Shown here in pieces: positions 6,423 to 15,500 of a DNA stretch of 32,974 nucleotides. Positions within the stretch are counted from its first letter, which is position 1; the number at the start of each line of letters is the position of its first letter. The translations under genes and the position numbers were made by a program. The stretch spans positions 1 to 32,974 of the forward strand of contig NZ_CP005193.1 of assembly GCF_001563285.1 (NCBI RefSeq), given 5' to 3'. The notes under the pieces are model-generated. The model was not told the origin of the DNA. It was given only the letters and a program-made list of their open reading frames with translations, and ran no database searches. Source of the stretch: Sphingobium sp. MI1205. Lineage in GTDB: Bacteria > Pseudomonadota > Alphaproteobacteria > Sphingomonadales > Sphingomonadaceae.

Positions 6423-7387
6423 ATCAACACGCGCTCCACCTCGTCCAGCGTCACGTCATCGGGGCGGCGGTCATAGAGCTGGGTGGTGCGCGTCGAGCTA
6501 TGGTTCGCCATCGTCGCGGCCGTCTCCAACGTGCCGCCATTCTTCAAATAGGTGGTGATCCCGGTCGCGCGGAAACTGTGGTTGCCGATCGCCGTCCCGA
6601 TCCCGGCCGCCGCCGCGCGCCGGCGCACCATCGCGAAGGCGTTGGCTTGGGGCAGGGGGGTATCGCTTAGTCGCTTAGTGCTGCGCGCGATCGTGCGGAA
6701 TAGCGGCCCCTTGCGGTCCTCGCGCAGCTCGCAACCGTCGATATAGGCGGTTAGATAATCCTCTAGATTGTGGTGGCAGGGCATTTCATGGCGCTTGCCG
6801 CCTTTCTCATGCAGGCGGACCCATAGCCGCCGATTCTGCATGAACACGTCCTCGACCCGCATCGCCAGCGCCGCGCCGATCCGCGCGAAGCTATAGACCA
6901 TGAGACCGATCAGCGCGCGGTCGCGCAGGCCCGCATGGGTGGTCACGTCGATGCTGTCGAGCAACCGCCGCGCCTCGTCGGGGGCCAGTACCGGCGTCTT
7001 GCCGCGCCGCTGGCTATGCGCCGGCCCGCGCACCGATCCGGCCGGGTTCGCCGGCACGGCATGACCCGTCACCAGCCAGTCGAACAGGTGGCGCACGCCG
7101 GCGAGCTGCTGCTTGACGCTGGGGGCGGCCAGCTCGCGCCCCAGCGCCTCGACCCAGGCCGCGACATGAAGCGGCTGCACCTGGGCGAGCGAGGCGACGC
7201 CGCGCGCCTCGCACCAGGCCAGGAAGTCGCCGGCCGCCCGCGCATAGGCGCGGCGTGTATGCGGATTGCGGATGGTGACGGCGAAGAACTCAAGGAATCG
7301 AAGCTGCGCGCGCTCGTCGGCCGCCGCGATCAGCGCCGGCAACGCCAGCGCGGGCGCGGGCGCGGGGAGGGGGGCGAGCTGGTTCAT
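6419..7387 (-). CDS. Tyrosine recombinase (integrase/XerD-like)
   Basis: A 322-aa tyrosine recombinase. A SAM-like N-terminal core-binding domain (residues ~28-110) is followed by the catalytic domain with Arg169 (FARIGAA), Lys195/198 (EKGGKRHE), His270-x-x-Arg273 (HSFRATGI), His296 (ANHSSTRTT) and nucleophile Tyr305 (LYDRR). All catalytic positions are present. The ATG at 7387 overlaps the upstream stop (ATGA). Such plasmid recombinases often resolve multimers or integrate elements; no target site is evident beside it. Confidence 0.9.
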   Translation of the reverse strand: MNQLAPLPAPAPALALPALIAAADERAQLRFLEFFAVTIRNPHTRRAYARAAGDFLAWCEARGVASLAQVQPLHVAAWVEALGRELAAPSVKQQLAGVRHLFDWLVTGHAVPANPAGSVRGPAHSQRRGKTPVLAPDEARRLLDSIDVTTHAGLRDRALIGLMVYSFARIGAALAMRVEDVFMQNRRLWVRLHEKGGKRHEMPCHHNLEDYLTAYIDGCELREDRKGPLFRTIARSTKRLSDTPLPQANAFAMVRRRAAAAGIGTAIGNHSFRATGITTYLKNGGTLETAATMANHSSTRTTQLYDRRPDDVTLDEVERVLI

Positions 7388-7779
7388 CGCGCGATCTTCT
7401 CCCATCGCGCCGGCGCGGGACGCGGCGCGGCCATCTTGCGGCGCAGCTCGTCGAACACCTCGTCGGCGTCGCGGACGCGGCCAGCCTCCGCGTCCTCAAG
7501 GCCGCGCTTTATCGACCCGTCCAATATCCGGCGTAGCAGCTCGTCGCGTAAATCGTGGTGCGGCTCCATGTCGATGAAGTTCTTGACGATCGCGAACACC
7601 GCCTCGGAAGGATCGGCGAACATGCCGCGCTCGATCCGCTCCAACAGCCAGTCGGCCTGATCGCCGGTAAGATACGCCTCGAAGCGCAAGCCGCCCGCGC
7701 GGGCCTGCTCGCGCAGCGCCTTGGCCTGGTCGCGCTCGGCATAGTTGTCGGCGAAAGCCGTGTCCTCGTCCTGGTCCAT
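7384..7779 (-). CDS. ParD-like protein coupled to the recombinase
   Basis: A 131-aa protein. The middle (LTGDQADWLLERIERGMFADPSEAV) matches the ribbon-helix-helix and linker pattern of ParD antitoxins, and the C-terminus (DGSIKRGLEDAEAGRVRDAD, then EVFDELRRK) matches their toxin-binding tail. It is longer than usual ParD and has no ParE next to it; a recombinase gene takes that place with ATGA coupling. The ATG at 7779 has AAGGGAG upstream; the start at 7827 is rejected. It may regulate the recombinase. Confidence 0.65.
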   Translation of the reverse strand: MDQDEDTAFADNYAERDQAKALREQARAGGLRFEAYLTGDQADWLLERIERGMFADPSEAVFAIVKNFIDMEPHHDLRDELLRRILDGSIKRGLEDAEAGRVRDADEVFDELRRKMAAPRPAPARWEKIAR

Positions 7780-7813
7780 ATCGCTCCCTTTCGGCGGTGG
7801 ATCTCGGGACCGT

Positions 7814-7996
7814 TTAAACGGCTCCATCGGATCGCCATGAGTGTGTGATAAAGGACATTATCACATATAGAGAGCCAAAGGAATCGACTTTGAGGATGAA
7901 CGGGTAGCTCGTTGGTGCAACGGTCGCTGCGAACGATGGGCTTGCCAGGGCAAGCGTCGCCAATGCGACAAGCATGGCGCGAACCGCCATTTTCAT
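7814..7996 (-). CDS. Short exported hypothetical protein
   Basis: A 60-aa ORF behind a strong AAGGAG site. It opens with a clear Sec signal peptide (MKMAVRAMLVALATLALASP, cleavage near SFA-AT). The rest is too short to classify and may be a gene remnant, because the region downstream reads into the ParD-like gene's leader. The GTTTAAAC site at 7811-7820 abuts its stop. Confidence 0.45.
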   Translation of the reverse strand: MKMAVRAMLVALATLALASPSFAATVAPTSYPFILKVDSFGSLYVIMSFITHSWRSDGAV

Positions 7997-8180
7997 GGAT
8001 CTCTCCTTTTCAGGTCGTGGGGCCGGTCCTCACGGTTATCCGGCTCCCGTTAGCGGGGTCATTGCCCGCCCCTGAAAAGTAGCCCCAAGGATGGGGACGA
8101 CGCCAATCAACTTGTCGTGGTCGCTCGGTTGCGGTCGCTGGCGCTCAAGCTCATATTCTGGCGATTGGTGAGGAAAACGT

Positions 8181-8519
8181 ATGGGTATACTGGCAAATTC
8201 AGTGAAGATAGGCGTGCTGCTCTCAGCAGCAGGGCCGGTTGCCGCGCAGTCTGCGAGAGAACAGCCGCGTGTCGTCACCATGCCAGATGGCCGAACCGTG
8301 TATGTCGTGCCAGCGCAGCGAGGAGATACCCGCACGAAGCAGCCGCCGGTGCGTACCGTGGTCGCGCCGGATGGTCGCACCATTTACGTGGTAGAAGAGC
8401 AGCCCAAGGACACGCGCACGCAAAGGCAGCGCTGTCTGGATGAGGAAGTAGCGGCCGAAGGCGGATCGCCTTCACAACTAGCAATGGGCGCGATCGACCT
8501 AAAATGCAGCCAGCGTTGA
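8181..8519 (+). CDS. Exported hypothetical protein with a tandem PDGRTxYVV repeat
   Basis: A 112-aa protein. Residues 1-22 look like a signal peptide (KIGVLLSAAGPVAAQS). The mature part contains two ~28-residue repeats, each with VV-x-PDGRT-(V/I)-YVV and ending in DTRT, then a tail with two cysteines (RQRCLDEE and DLKCSQR). GGTGAGG precedes the ATG. I do not recognise the family. The duplicated strand motif suggests a small periplasmic beta fold, possibly closed by a disulfide. Confidence 0.55.
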   Translation: MGILANSVKIGVLLSAAGPVAAQSAREQPRVVTMPDGRTVYVVPAQRGDTRTKQPPVRTVVAPDGRTIYVVEEQPKDTRTQRQRCLDEEVAAEGGSPSQLAMGAIDLKCSQR

Positions 8520-8557
8520 AAAGTAGTAGGTGATGAGCATGGCCATGCTCCTGGACC

Positions 8558-8797
8558 TCAGGCGTCGTTCGCTAGCTCGTCCTGCCCCTGATAGTCATCC
8601 GGGTCGAACCCGAGCTTCTCGCGCATCAACTCTGCAGCCTTCTCGACTGGATCGAAACCAAGGCGATCTATCGCGCGCTGTCGGGCCTCGGGGTCTCTCA
8701 TGAGATGCAGGAGGTACTTTGCAGCTGCCAAGCGGCGCGCGGTGGCATTGCCTTCAAGGCTTCCATCGTCATCATTGGAAGGCGGCGGGCGGTCCAT
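8558..8797 (-). CDS. Hypothetical 79-aa acidic protein
   Basis: An acidic protein with helical segments (ATARRLAAAKYLLHLMRDPE and PVEKAAELMREKLGFDPDDY). No recognised domain. The ribosome site before the ATG is weak. It is the only reasonable ORF in this interval. About 190 bp of unassigned sequence separates it from the next gene. Confidence 0.4.
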   Translation of the reverse strand: MDRPPPSNDDDGSLEGNATARRLAAAKYLLHLMRDPEARQRAIDRLGFDPVEKAAELMREKLGFDPDDYQGQDELANDA

Positions 8798-8994
8798 CCC
8801 GTCACGCTATCGCATATCTCATCTGCTGGCAAAGGCCAGAGGCTGCGAGCAAAGAGCCGAAACCTTTAAGCGGCACGCCGTAGACCGCACCGAGATCATT
8901 GGTCTTTGCCAACGGGCGACAGGCCCTAGCGCCAGAGCGCAGCAAAGCGGCGGAACTATTCCCTAGCGCTTGGGTTTTTGATATAGGTTCGGCA

Positions 8995-9243
8995 ATGCCG
9001 ACTGTCCTGCGCATAGATGGCCTGCGGGTCGTGATCTATCCGAACGATCATCGTCCCGCTCATGTCCATGTTAAAGGGGCGGACGGCGAGGCGGTTTTCA
9101 TCCTGCATTGCACCGATGGTCCGCCGGAGTTGCGGGAGAGCTACGGTTTCAAACTGCCGGCGCTAGGCGGCATCAAGGATGCCCTACAGGCGGCGCTGGC
9201 AGCCCTGTGCGCGGAATGGAGTGCTATTCATGGCAGTTACTGA
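8995..9243 (+). CDS. DUF4160 family protein, second pair
   Basis: An 82-aa protein with the DUF4160 signature (VVIYPNDHRPAHVHVKGADG, the HVH corresponding to HFH in the first copy). Its C-terminal helix is longer than in the copy at 5119. I chose ATG 8995 because the upstream in-frame sequence does not resemble the family. A TATAGG box about 8 bp before the ATG again hints at a very short or absent leader, but no good -35 box is visible. Confidence 0.8.
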   Translation: MPTVLRIDGLRVVIYPNDHRPAHVHVKGADGEAVFILHCTDGPPELRESYGFKLPALGGIKDALQAALAALCAEWSAIHGSY

Positions 9244-9643
9244 ACAGGAGTTCGATCAGGCCGAAAAGCGCATGACTGAACTGCGCGCCGCTGGCCATGC
9301 CGTCTCGGCGCGCTACGATCGCCGCCGCGCGCGCGTAGTGGTGGCGCTGAATACGGGTGTCGAGCTGACATTTCCGGCGCGGCTCGCCGAAGGCTTGGCC
9401 GACGCTCCCCCCGATGCGCTGACCGACATTGAGGTTAGCGCTGCCGGGTTGGGCCTGCATTGGCCCAAGCTCGACACCGATCTCTACGTACCCGCACTGT
9501 TGCAAGGCGTTTTCGGCTCGAAGCAATGGATGGCGCAGCAGCTAGGCGCGCAAGGCGGCCGATCGCGCACTGCGGCCAAGGTCGCGGCTGCGCGGGCGAA
9601 CGGCCGCAAGGGCGGCCGCCCGAAGAAGTCGGCCAACGGCTGA
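9230..9643 (+). CDS. DUF2442 protein with basic C-terminal tail, second pair
   Basis: A 137-aa protein overlapping DUF4160 by 14 bp. The DUF2442 core is VVVALNTGVELTFPARLAEG, then LGLHWPKLDTDLYVPALLQG. Instead of the HTH of the first pair it ends in a basic tail (GRSRTAAKVAAARANGRKGG, then RPKKS) that probably binds nucleic acid. The first ~35 residues form a helix. The two pairs share the core but differ in their DNA-binding ends. Confidence 0.8.
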   Translation: MAVTEQEFDQAEKRMTELRAAGHAVSARYDRRRARVVVALNTGVELTFPARLAEGLADAPPDALTDIEVSAAGLGLHWPKLDTDLYVPALLQGVFGSKQWMAQQLGAQGGRSRTAAKVAAARANGRKGGRPKKSANG

Positions 9644-9720
9644 CGGAATCACCCGTGCGGCCGCGCGGACCCTGGGACGCGCCGCCGCTTTCGCCCTTGT
9701 CAGACCCTCCAAACAACATC

Positions 9721-9744
9721 GGCCCCGCCTGTCAGGGCGGGGCC
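9721..9744. terminator. Strong GC hairpin between convergent genes
   Basis: GGCCCCGCC tgtcag GGCGGGGCC, a perfect 9-bp stem with a 6-nt loop, between the DUF2442 gene (+) and the response-regulator operon (-). No long T-run follows on either strand, so it may be a bidirectional hairpin that is only partly factor-independent. Confidence 0.6.
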
Positions 9745-9756
9745 GTCGATTCGGGA

Positions 9757-9879
9757 TCAGAAGACAAAGGCCCGCTGTCGGCCAAGCTGTGACCATTGCA
9801 AATGGCCGGAACGGTCATGGCTAAACCATCCGTCCTCGATGCCGATAATCATGCCCTGAGTCTCGTCATCGGCGCACAT
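9757..9879 (-). CDS. Possible 40-aa protein at the end of the response-regulator operon
   Basis: A short ORF starting MCADDETQGMIIGIEDGWFS and ending in RQRAFVF. It begins 31 bp after the response-regulator stop and ends 12 bp before the terminator hairpin, so it fills the space between gene and terminator exactly. The frame stays open upstream through the response-regulator stop region. No family recognised and no strong ribosome site; it could also be the tail of an older, longer gene. Confidence 0.4.
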   Translation of the reverse strand: MCADDETQGMIIGIEDGWFSHDRSGHLQWSQLGRQRAFVF

Positions 9880-9910
9880 CCGCTTCAAAACTTGATTGCC
9901 GTTGCGAGCT

Positions 9911-10294
9911 TCAGCGCGCCACCAGCTCGGCAAGCTGACCTATCAACGCGTCGGCTTTGTAGGGTTTGGCGATGAAAGCAGCGCCAGCAGGCAGCGTGCC
10001 GGGATCGGGCTGAATCCGTCCGGAGGTTACGAGAATGGCGATCTCCGGCCAACCCTCGGTGATCACGCCCGCGAGCGCCAGGCCGGTCATTCCCGACATC
10101 TCGATATCGGTGAATACCGTTCCAATGTCGTCACGGCCTTCAAGAATGGTGAGCGCGTCGGCCGCTTCGCACGCCTCGAACACGCGATAGCCCGCGTCCA
10201 TGAGAATATCGGCCGCAAAGGCTCGCACAAGCGGTCCGTCCTCGACTATCAGAACGGCCGCCTCATGGCTGACCCTCGTGCCCGGTGATGTCAT
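9911..10294 (-). CDS. Single-domain response regulator
   Basis: A 127-aa CheY-like receiver domain with no output domain. Acidic pocket Glu18-Asp19 (LIVEDG), phospho-acceptor Asp63 (FTDIEMSG), Thr90/Ser91 (LVTSGR) and Lys110 (FIAKPY) are all present, so it should be phosphorylatable. No histidine kinase is encoded in the window, so it must receive phosphate from a host kinase. Its ATG overlaps the stop of the upstream gene (ATGA at 10291-10294). Confidence 0.9.
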   Translation of the reverse strand: MTSPGTRVSHEAAVLIVEDGPLVRAFAADILMDAGYRVFEACEAADALTILEGRDDIGTVFTDIEMSGMTGLALAGVITEGWPEIAILVTSGRIQPDPGTLPAGAAFIAKPYKADALIGQLAELVAR

Positions 10295-10596
10295 TGCGCT
10301 TGATCTCCCTGCTGATCCCCTCCCTTGTTGGTCGACTCGACACTTATCCCTTCCGCCGCGTCACGCAGCATTCCGGCCCAGCAGCCGAGTATGAGCGCCT
10401 CGTCAGGCGCGATTTCGTCAGTCAATACCGCATAAATGCCAAGAAGGTTGGCGGTTTCCTCAAGGGACTCGATCCCCTTTCGCGCCATCAACGTAGCGAA
10501 CACCGTCAACGCGCCGCCGATTGCCCGCACAAGGGCGGGGTCGGCCGTTATGCGAAGGGGATCGGGATCGCTGCCATGTGTCGCGCTCTGCTCCAT
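10291..10596 (-). CDS. Hypothetical protein upstream of the response regulator, probably cut by IS6100
   Basis: From the ATG at 10596 it gives 101 aa, mostly helical (LVRAIGGALTVFATLMARKG, then IESLEETANLLGIYAVL), with a hydrophilic Gln-rich tail. The frame remains open through the 38 bp up to the IS6100 end, so the real gene may have begun beyond it and lost its N-terminus and promoter. It is coupled to the response regulator by ATGA. No family recognised. Confidence 0.5.
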   Translation of the reverse strand: MEQSATHGSDPDPLRITADPALVRAIGGALTVFATLMARKGIESLEETANLLGIYAVLTDEIAPDEALILGCWAGMLRDAAEGISVESTNKGGDQQGDQAQ

Positions 10597-10634
10597 TTCA
10601 GGCACCCCATGCACTGTCAGGAAGTGGGACAACC

Positions 10635-11514
10635 GGCTCTGTTGCAAAAATCGTGAAGCTTGAGCATGCTTGGCGGAGATTGGACGGACGGAACGATGAC
10701 GGATTTCAAGTGGCGCCATTTCCAGGGTGATGTGATCCTGTGGGCGGTGCGCTGGTATTGTCGCTATCCGATCAGCTATCGCGACCTTGAGGAAATGCTG
10801 GCGGAACGCGGCATTTCGGTCGACCATACGACGATCTATCGCTGGGTCCAGTGCTACGCCCCGGAGATGGAGAAGCGGCTGCGCTGGTTCTGGCGGCGTG
10901 GCTTTGATCCGAGCTGGCGCCTGGATGAAACCTACGTCAAGGTGCGGGGCAAGTGGACCTACCTGTACCGGGCAGTCGACAAGCGGGGCGACACGATCGA
11001 TTTCTACCTGTCGCCGACCCGCAGCGCCAAGGCAGCGAAGCGGTTCCTGGGCAAGGCCCTGCGAGGCCTGAAGCACTGGGAAAAGCCTGCCACGCTCAAT
11101 ACCGACAAAGCGCCGAGCTATGGTGCAGCGATCACCGAATTGAAGCGCGAAGGAAAGCTGGACCGGGAGACGGCCCACCGGCAGGTGAAGTATCTCAATA
11201 ACGTGATCGAGGCCGATCACGGAAAGCTCAAGATACTGATCAAGCCGGTGCGCGGTTTCAAATCGATCCCCACGGCCTATGCCACGATCAAGGGATTCGA
11301 AGTCATGCGAGCCCTGCGCAAAGGACAGGCTCGCCCCTGGTGCCTGCAGCCCGGCATCAGGGGCGAGGTGCGCCTTGTGGAGAGAGCTTTTGGCATTGGG
11401 CCCTCGGCGCTGACGGAGGCCATGGGCATGCTCAACCACCATTTCGCAGCAGCCGCCTGATCGGCGCAGAGCGACAGCCTACCTCTGACTGCCGCCAATC
11501 TTTGCAACAGAGCC
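10635..11514 (+). mobile_element. IS6100 copy 1 (IS6 family), complete
   Basis: 880 bp between GGCTCTGTTGCAAA at the left end and its inverse TTTGCAACAGAGCC at the right. The left flank (ggacaacc) and right flank (gatcgacc) differ, so there is no 8-bp target duplication. It carries one transposase gene. It separates the response-regulator operon from the conjugation cluster. Confidence 0.95.
10666..11460 (+). CDS. tnpA: IS6100 transposase (DDE), copy 1
   Basis: A 264-aa IS6-family DDE transposase (254 aa if the internal ATG at 10696 is used). An N-terminal helix-turn-helix (ISYRDLEEMLAERGISV..TIY) is followed by the catalytic triad in WRLDETYVKV, LNTDKAPSY and VIEADHGKLK. The proteins of all three copies in the window are identical. 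It makes cointegrates by replicative transposition. Confidence 0.95.
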   Translation: MLGGDWTDGTMTDFKWRHFQGDVILWAVRWYCRYPISYRDLEEMLAERGISVDHTTIYRWVQCYAPEMEKRLRWFWRRGFDPSWRLDETYVKVRGKWTYLYRAVDKRGDTIDFYLSPTRSAKAAKRFLGKALRGLKHWEKPATLNTDKAPSYGAAITELKREGKLDRETAHRQVKYLNNVIEADHGKLKILIKPVRGFKSIPTAYATIKGFEVMRALRKGQARPWCLQPGIRGEVRLVERAFGIGPSALTEAMGMLNHHFAAAA

Positions 11515-11869
11515 GATCGACCGATTGCCGATCATCGGTTGACGATACGCGCATGTAGCCAACGAGCATGACGGAAAACCCCCAAAACCATGTTGTCGGA
11601 CACATTTACAATCCGACAGTGTTTTTCGGACATTATGCGGGATCAGAGAGGCCGCGCAATAGCGTGCGCGGCGGAGATCGTCAGGAGTTGCGCCACGGCA
11701 TGACGGGATTCAGGTGAAATCCGTGATTCGCCCCTAGCCCCTATAGGCCGATAGGGCACGCCGATACGCCCCTCGGCAGTGCCGCGCCGGCGTAGGGTGG
11801 CGGCGATATGGCGCTCGGCCGCTACGCGATCGGCGAAGGCATGACGCTGAGCTTGGCCGCGCGCGCCGA
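11515..11869. other. Non-coding region between IS6100 copy 1 and the conjugation cluster
   Basis: No gene found. It contains a short AT-richer block with the inverted repeat GTCGGA..TCCGAC (11607-11629) and a further TCGGACA soon after (about 11636). This TCGGACA pattern is reminiscent of resolvase (res) half-sites. A CCTATAGGC palindrome lies near 11741. The rest is GC-rich. It may be the remains of a transposon end next to the IS. Confidence 0.35.
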
Positions 11870-12592
11870 TCAGCGGTCATTGTTCGCCGGCTTGACCTCG
11901 ATCGTGCAGCGCACCGTCTTTTTCGCCTTGGCGGCAGCCGCGCCGCACGCTTCGATCGTCTCGCGATTGTCCCGCGCCAGATTGGCGGCCGCGACGATCC
12001 CCTCCCAGCTCGCCGGCGATGCGCGCTGCATCAGATGCGTGCCGGCATCCCATAGCGTCGGTTCGGCAAGCGCCCGCGTCGCCATGCGCTCCGGCAACTG
12101 CCAGCTATCGGGCATGGCGCGCGCGATCAGGCCGGCGAGAAGCGCATAGAGCAATATCCCCAGCACCACGCCGCCCAACCCGATCCAAAACAGCCACCGA
12201 TCCTGTTGCCAGCGCGCGCGCGTCGTTCCGATCAGCCCCCGCAATTCCCGCGCCGCCTCGCTCATGTCCGATCGCGTGCTGTTCACCAGGTTGTGCAGCT
12301 CGCCCGTCGCACTCGCCACCGAAGCGTTTACACGCTCTCCCATCGTCTCCGGGGTGAGTTTCATCGCGGGGCTTTTCGCGATCACATCGACCCGCTGGGT
12401 GAGCGCCAGCAATATCTTCTCGGTGTTGGCGAGCGTCGGCTGATAATCGGGAATCTCGATGGACTCGCGCGCGCGGGCTAACCCCTCGACCGCAAGGCGC
12501 ACCAGCGCCACCTCGCCGCGCAACTGCTCGAACGCCGCCTGCGGATCGTCGCCGGCCCTGCCGTTGTTGCGATAATTATCCTCGTCCATCAT
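11870..12592 (-). CDS. DUF6118-like membrane protein next to the relaxase
   Basis: A 240-aa protein: a charged, mostly helical N-terminal region (residues ~15-130), one strong membrane segment (WLFWIGLGGVVLGILLYALL, about 138-160), and a C-terminal domain with ARDNRETIEACGAAAAKAKK. Proteins of this kind are common directly after traA in sphingomonad plasmids (DUF6118, from memory). It starts 8 bp after the traA stop with GGAG before tandem ATGs (12592 or 12589). It may anchor or assist the relaxase at the membrane; this is inference. Confidence 0.65.
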   Translation of the reverse strand: MMDEDNYRNNGRAGDDPQAAFEQLRGEVALVRLAVEGLARARESIEIPDYQPTLANTEKILLALTQRVDVIAKSPAMKLTPETMGERVNASVASATGELHNLVNSTRSDMSEAARELRGLIGTTRARWQQDRWLFWIGLGGVVLGILLYALLAGLIARAMPDSWQLPERMATRALAEPTLWDAGTHLMQRASPASWEGIVAAANLARDNRETIEACGAAAAKAKKTVRCTIEVKPANNDR

Positions 12593-12599
12593 CCTCTCC

Positions 12600-15500
12600 T
12601 TACCGGCTCATTCCGCGCCCCATGCCTATCCCTAAATCCCGCGCCAGCTCGCGGCCAAGGTCGCCGCTGTTCATGCCGCGCCCCCGGCCCATGCCGATCT
12701 CAAGCCCCAGCTCGCGGGTGCGATTACGCAGGACCAATTCCACCTGGGGATCGCGCTCAAGGCTTTTCGCCATGCCCGCCATTTCCTTGCCCGTGCGCTC
12801 CCGGCCCGCCATGTCGCCGGCGCGATAGAGGCGGTCGCGCTCCTGTTTGAGGCCCTGCCAGCGTTCCACGAACCGATCGGCGCGCAAGTTCGGATCGGCC
12901 CGCACGCGCGCCTCCTGGGCCATCGCCTCGATCATCGGGCCGCTGCGCCCCGCCGCCGCCTCGCGCAGCAAGGCGGGATCGCGCTGCATCGCCGATGCGA
13001 GGTCACGCGAGGCTCCCGGCCTGATCTGGTCCAGCGCCTGTGTCGTGCGCTCGAGCGCGACCTTTTGATGCTCAAGGACCGGAGCGCCCGACGCCCGCGC
13101 CTGCAACACCGCCTCGGCCGAACGCGAGGCCCGCTCGACCGCGCGGGCATAGTCGCGGCCCTGGCCGCGATCGGCAGGGACCGGCGCGCGCTCCGCGCCC
13201 TTCAGCGGCGCGGCCGACAGCTTCAGCCCGTCGAACATGCCGCGCTTGGGGGCCGCCTTCTCGCGCTCGCCTGCCGGCGTCGATTCCGGCGCTGGGCGCT
13301 GCGGGGCAGGCCGGAAGCCGTCGAACATGCCTCGCCGCGGTTGCCGCTCGGCCGCGGCTTGTCCCGCGCCAGCGCCGCGGTCGCCGGCATCGCGAACCGT
13401 GCGTGGATCTTCGCCCATCTGGCGCATGGTTCCCGCGCGCGGGCCAAGGATCTCCACCGGCGAGCGTTCCGCCCGTTCCGGCAATCGGATCTCGCCCGAC
13501 AATCCGCGCCGGTCGGCGAAAGCACGAATCTCCGCATCCCGGTCGCGGCCATAGTCGGACGCCATATCCTTCGCCCGCTCGCGCGACAGCGTGCGGACAA
13601 GCCGGCGATCGTCGCCGAAGTCGTCGCGGCCGTAATGGAGCTGCACCCCGTCGCGGTGCCGCGACAACGCCACATAGGCCGAATGGCGGTCCATGCCGGG
13701 GGTCGCCAGCACATGCGCGCGATCGACCGTCACGCCCTGCGATTTATGGATGGTGGCGGCATAGCCGTGATCGACATGGGCATAATCTTTCAGGTCAAAC
13801 GCGACCGATCGGCCATCGTCCAGCTTCACCGCCATGCGCTCCGGCGATACCTGCTCGACCTTCCCCAGCGTGCCGTTCCTCACCCCTAGCCCGCGCTCGT
13901 TTTTCAGGAACATGATGCGGTCGCCGGTCGCGAAGTCCCGCGCGCCGCGCTCGGCCGACACGCGCACGTCCGGCCCCAGCTCGCCGGCGTCGCGCAGCCG
14001 ATCGCGCGCGGCCAGGTTCAAATCGCGCACCTCGGCATTGGTATGGGTGAGGATGATCCGCGACTGATCCGGCGCGGCGATGCGCTCGGCATCCCAGCGG
14101 TCCACAAGATCGGCGCGGGCCAGCTCACGCGTCTCGGCCGCCTGCACCATGCCATGCGCCTCATAGGCATGGATCGCCTCGCCTGCCCGGCCCGTCGCCA
14201 GCGCCTTGGTCGCGTCGCGCTGCCAGTCCTCGCACTGCCGGCGTATCTCGGTGATCTCGGCCCAACCGTGGCGCTCGGTCACGGCCCGGAACGCCGCCCC
14301 GGCCTCGATCGCCTGCAACTGCTCGGGGTCGCCGACAAGAACGACCTTCGCGCCCGCCTGTTCGGCATGGGACAGCACGCACTCCATCTGGCGCGTGCCG
14401 ATCATGCCGGCCTCGTCTATCACCAGCACGTCGCGCGGGCCTAGCAGTTCGCGGCCCTGCTCCCATTGATATTCCATGCTCGCGATCGTCCGCGACGCGA
14501 TGGCGGACCCGCCTTCCAGATTCTCGGCCGCGATGCCCGACAAGGCCGCGCCGCGCACCTGATAGCCCTGCGCCTCCCACGCCTCGCGCGCGACCCCCAG
14601 CATCGCCGACTTGCCGCTGCCGGCATAGCCGACGACCGACGCAAGGCCCTTGTCGCCGGTGATATGCGCCAACGCCCCGCGCTGCTCGGCCGACAGGTCA
14701 AGCCCCCTGCCCTCGGCCGACGCCAGCGCGCGGGTCACATGGGCGTCGGCGACACCATGCCCCCGGTCGATCGCCAGCCCCTCGGCCGCGCGTTCCAACC
14801 GCTGCTCGGCCGCGATCATGTCGCGCGACGTGAACCGATCCTCGCCCTTCCCGTCCCGCCCCAGCGCCACCAGCTCGGGCGAGGATCGCACCGCGCTCAT
14901 CACCTGGTCGAACTGATCCTTGCCGTCGCTGTGCCGGAACGCGAACTGCGCCAGGTCGCGCCGGGTGAACGTCGCCTGTTGGCGGGCGATCGCGTCCAAT
15001 GCGATTTCCGGCCTGGCGATGATCTTCTCGCCGTTCTCGCGCGCGATCCGGGCATGGTCCTCGACCCGCTCGGCCTCAAGCCCCTGTTCGGGCATCCGCG
15101 ACGCCGCCGGCCCGATCTTGTGTTGGGGTTCAAGGTCGATGCCCTGCGCCTCCAACGTCCGGTGATCTATGCGGGCGTCTATATCCAGCTCGGCCAACCG
15201 CTCGTTGACATGATCGGCCCAGGCCACGCGCCATTCCTGCAACAGCGCCGTGCTGTTCCACTCGCGCACCTTCTGGCCGAAGCCCTCCGGGCCAACCTCG
15301 CGCATCGACAGCATGACATGCGCGTGCGGCTTGGGTTGCCCGTCCTTGCCCATGTCCCAATGTACATTCATGTCCGCGACCATGCCGCGTTCGACGAACT
15401 GCTTTTCGACAAAATCGCGGGCGAGCTGGATGCCCTGTTGCTGGTTCAGCTCGCGCGGAATCGAGAACTCCACCTCGCGCGCCAACTGCGCGTCCTTGCG

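Noticed and set aside
6377..7660. Plus-strand ORFs opposite the recombinase and ParD-like genes
   Set aside because: They are GC-rich antisense frames of clearly recognised genes.
10291..11442. Long minus-strand ORFs running through each IS6100 copy (also 22443-23318 and 28823-30556)
   Set aside because: They are the antisense of the transposase gene; only the part at 10291-10596, outside the IS, looks like protein-coding sequence.
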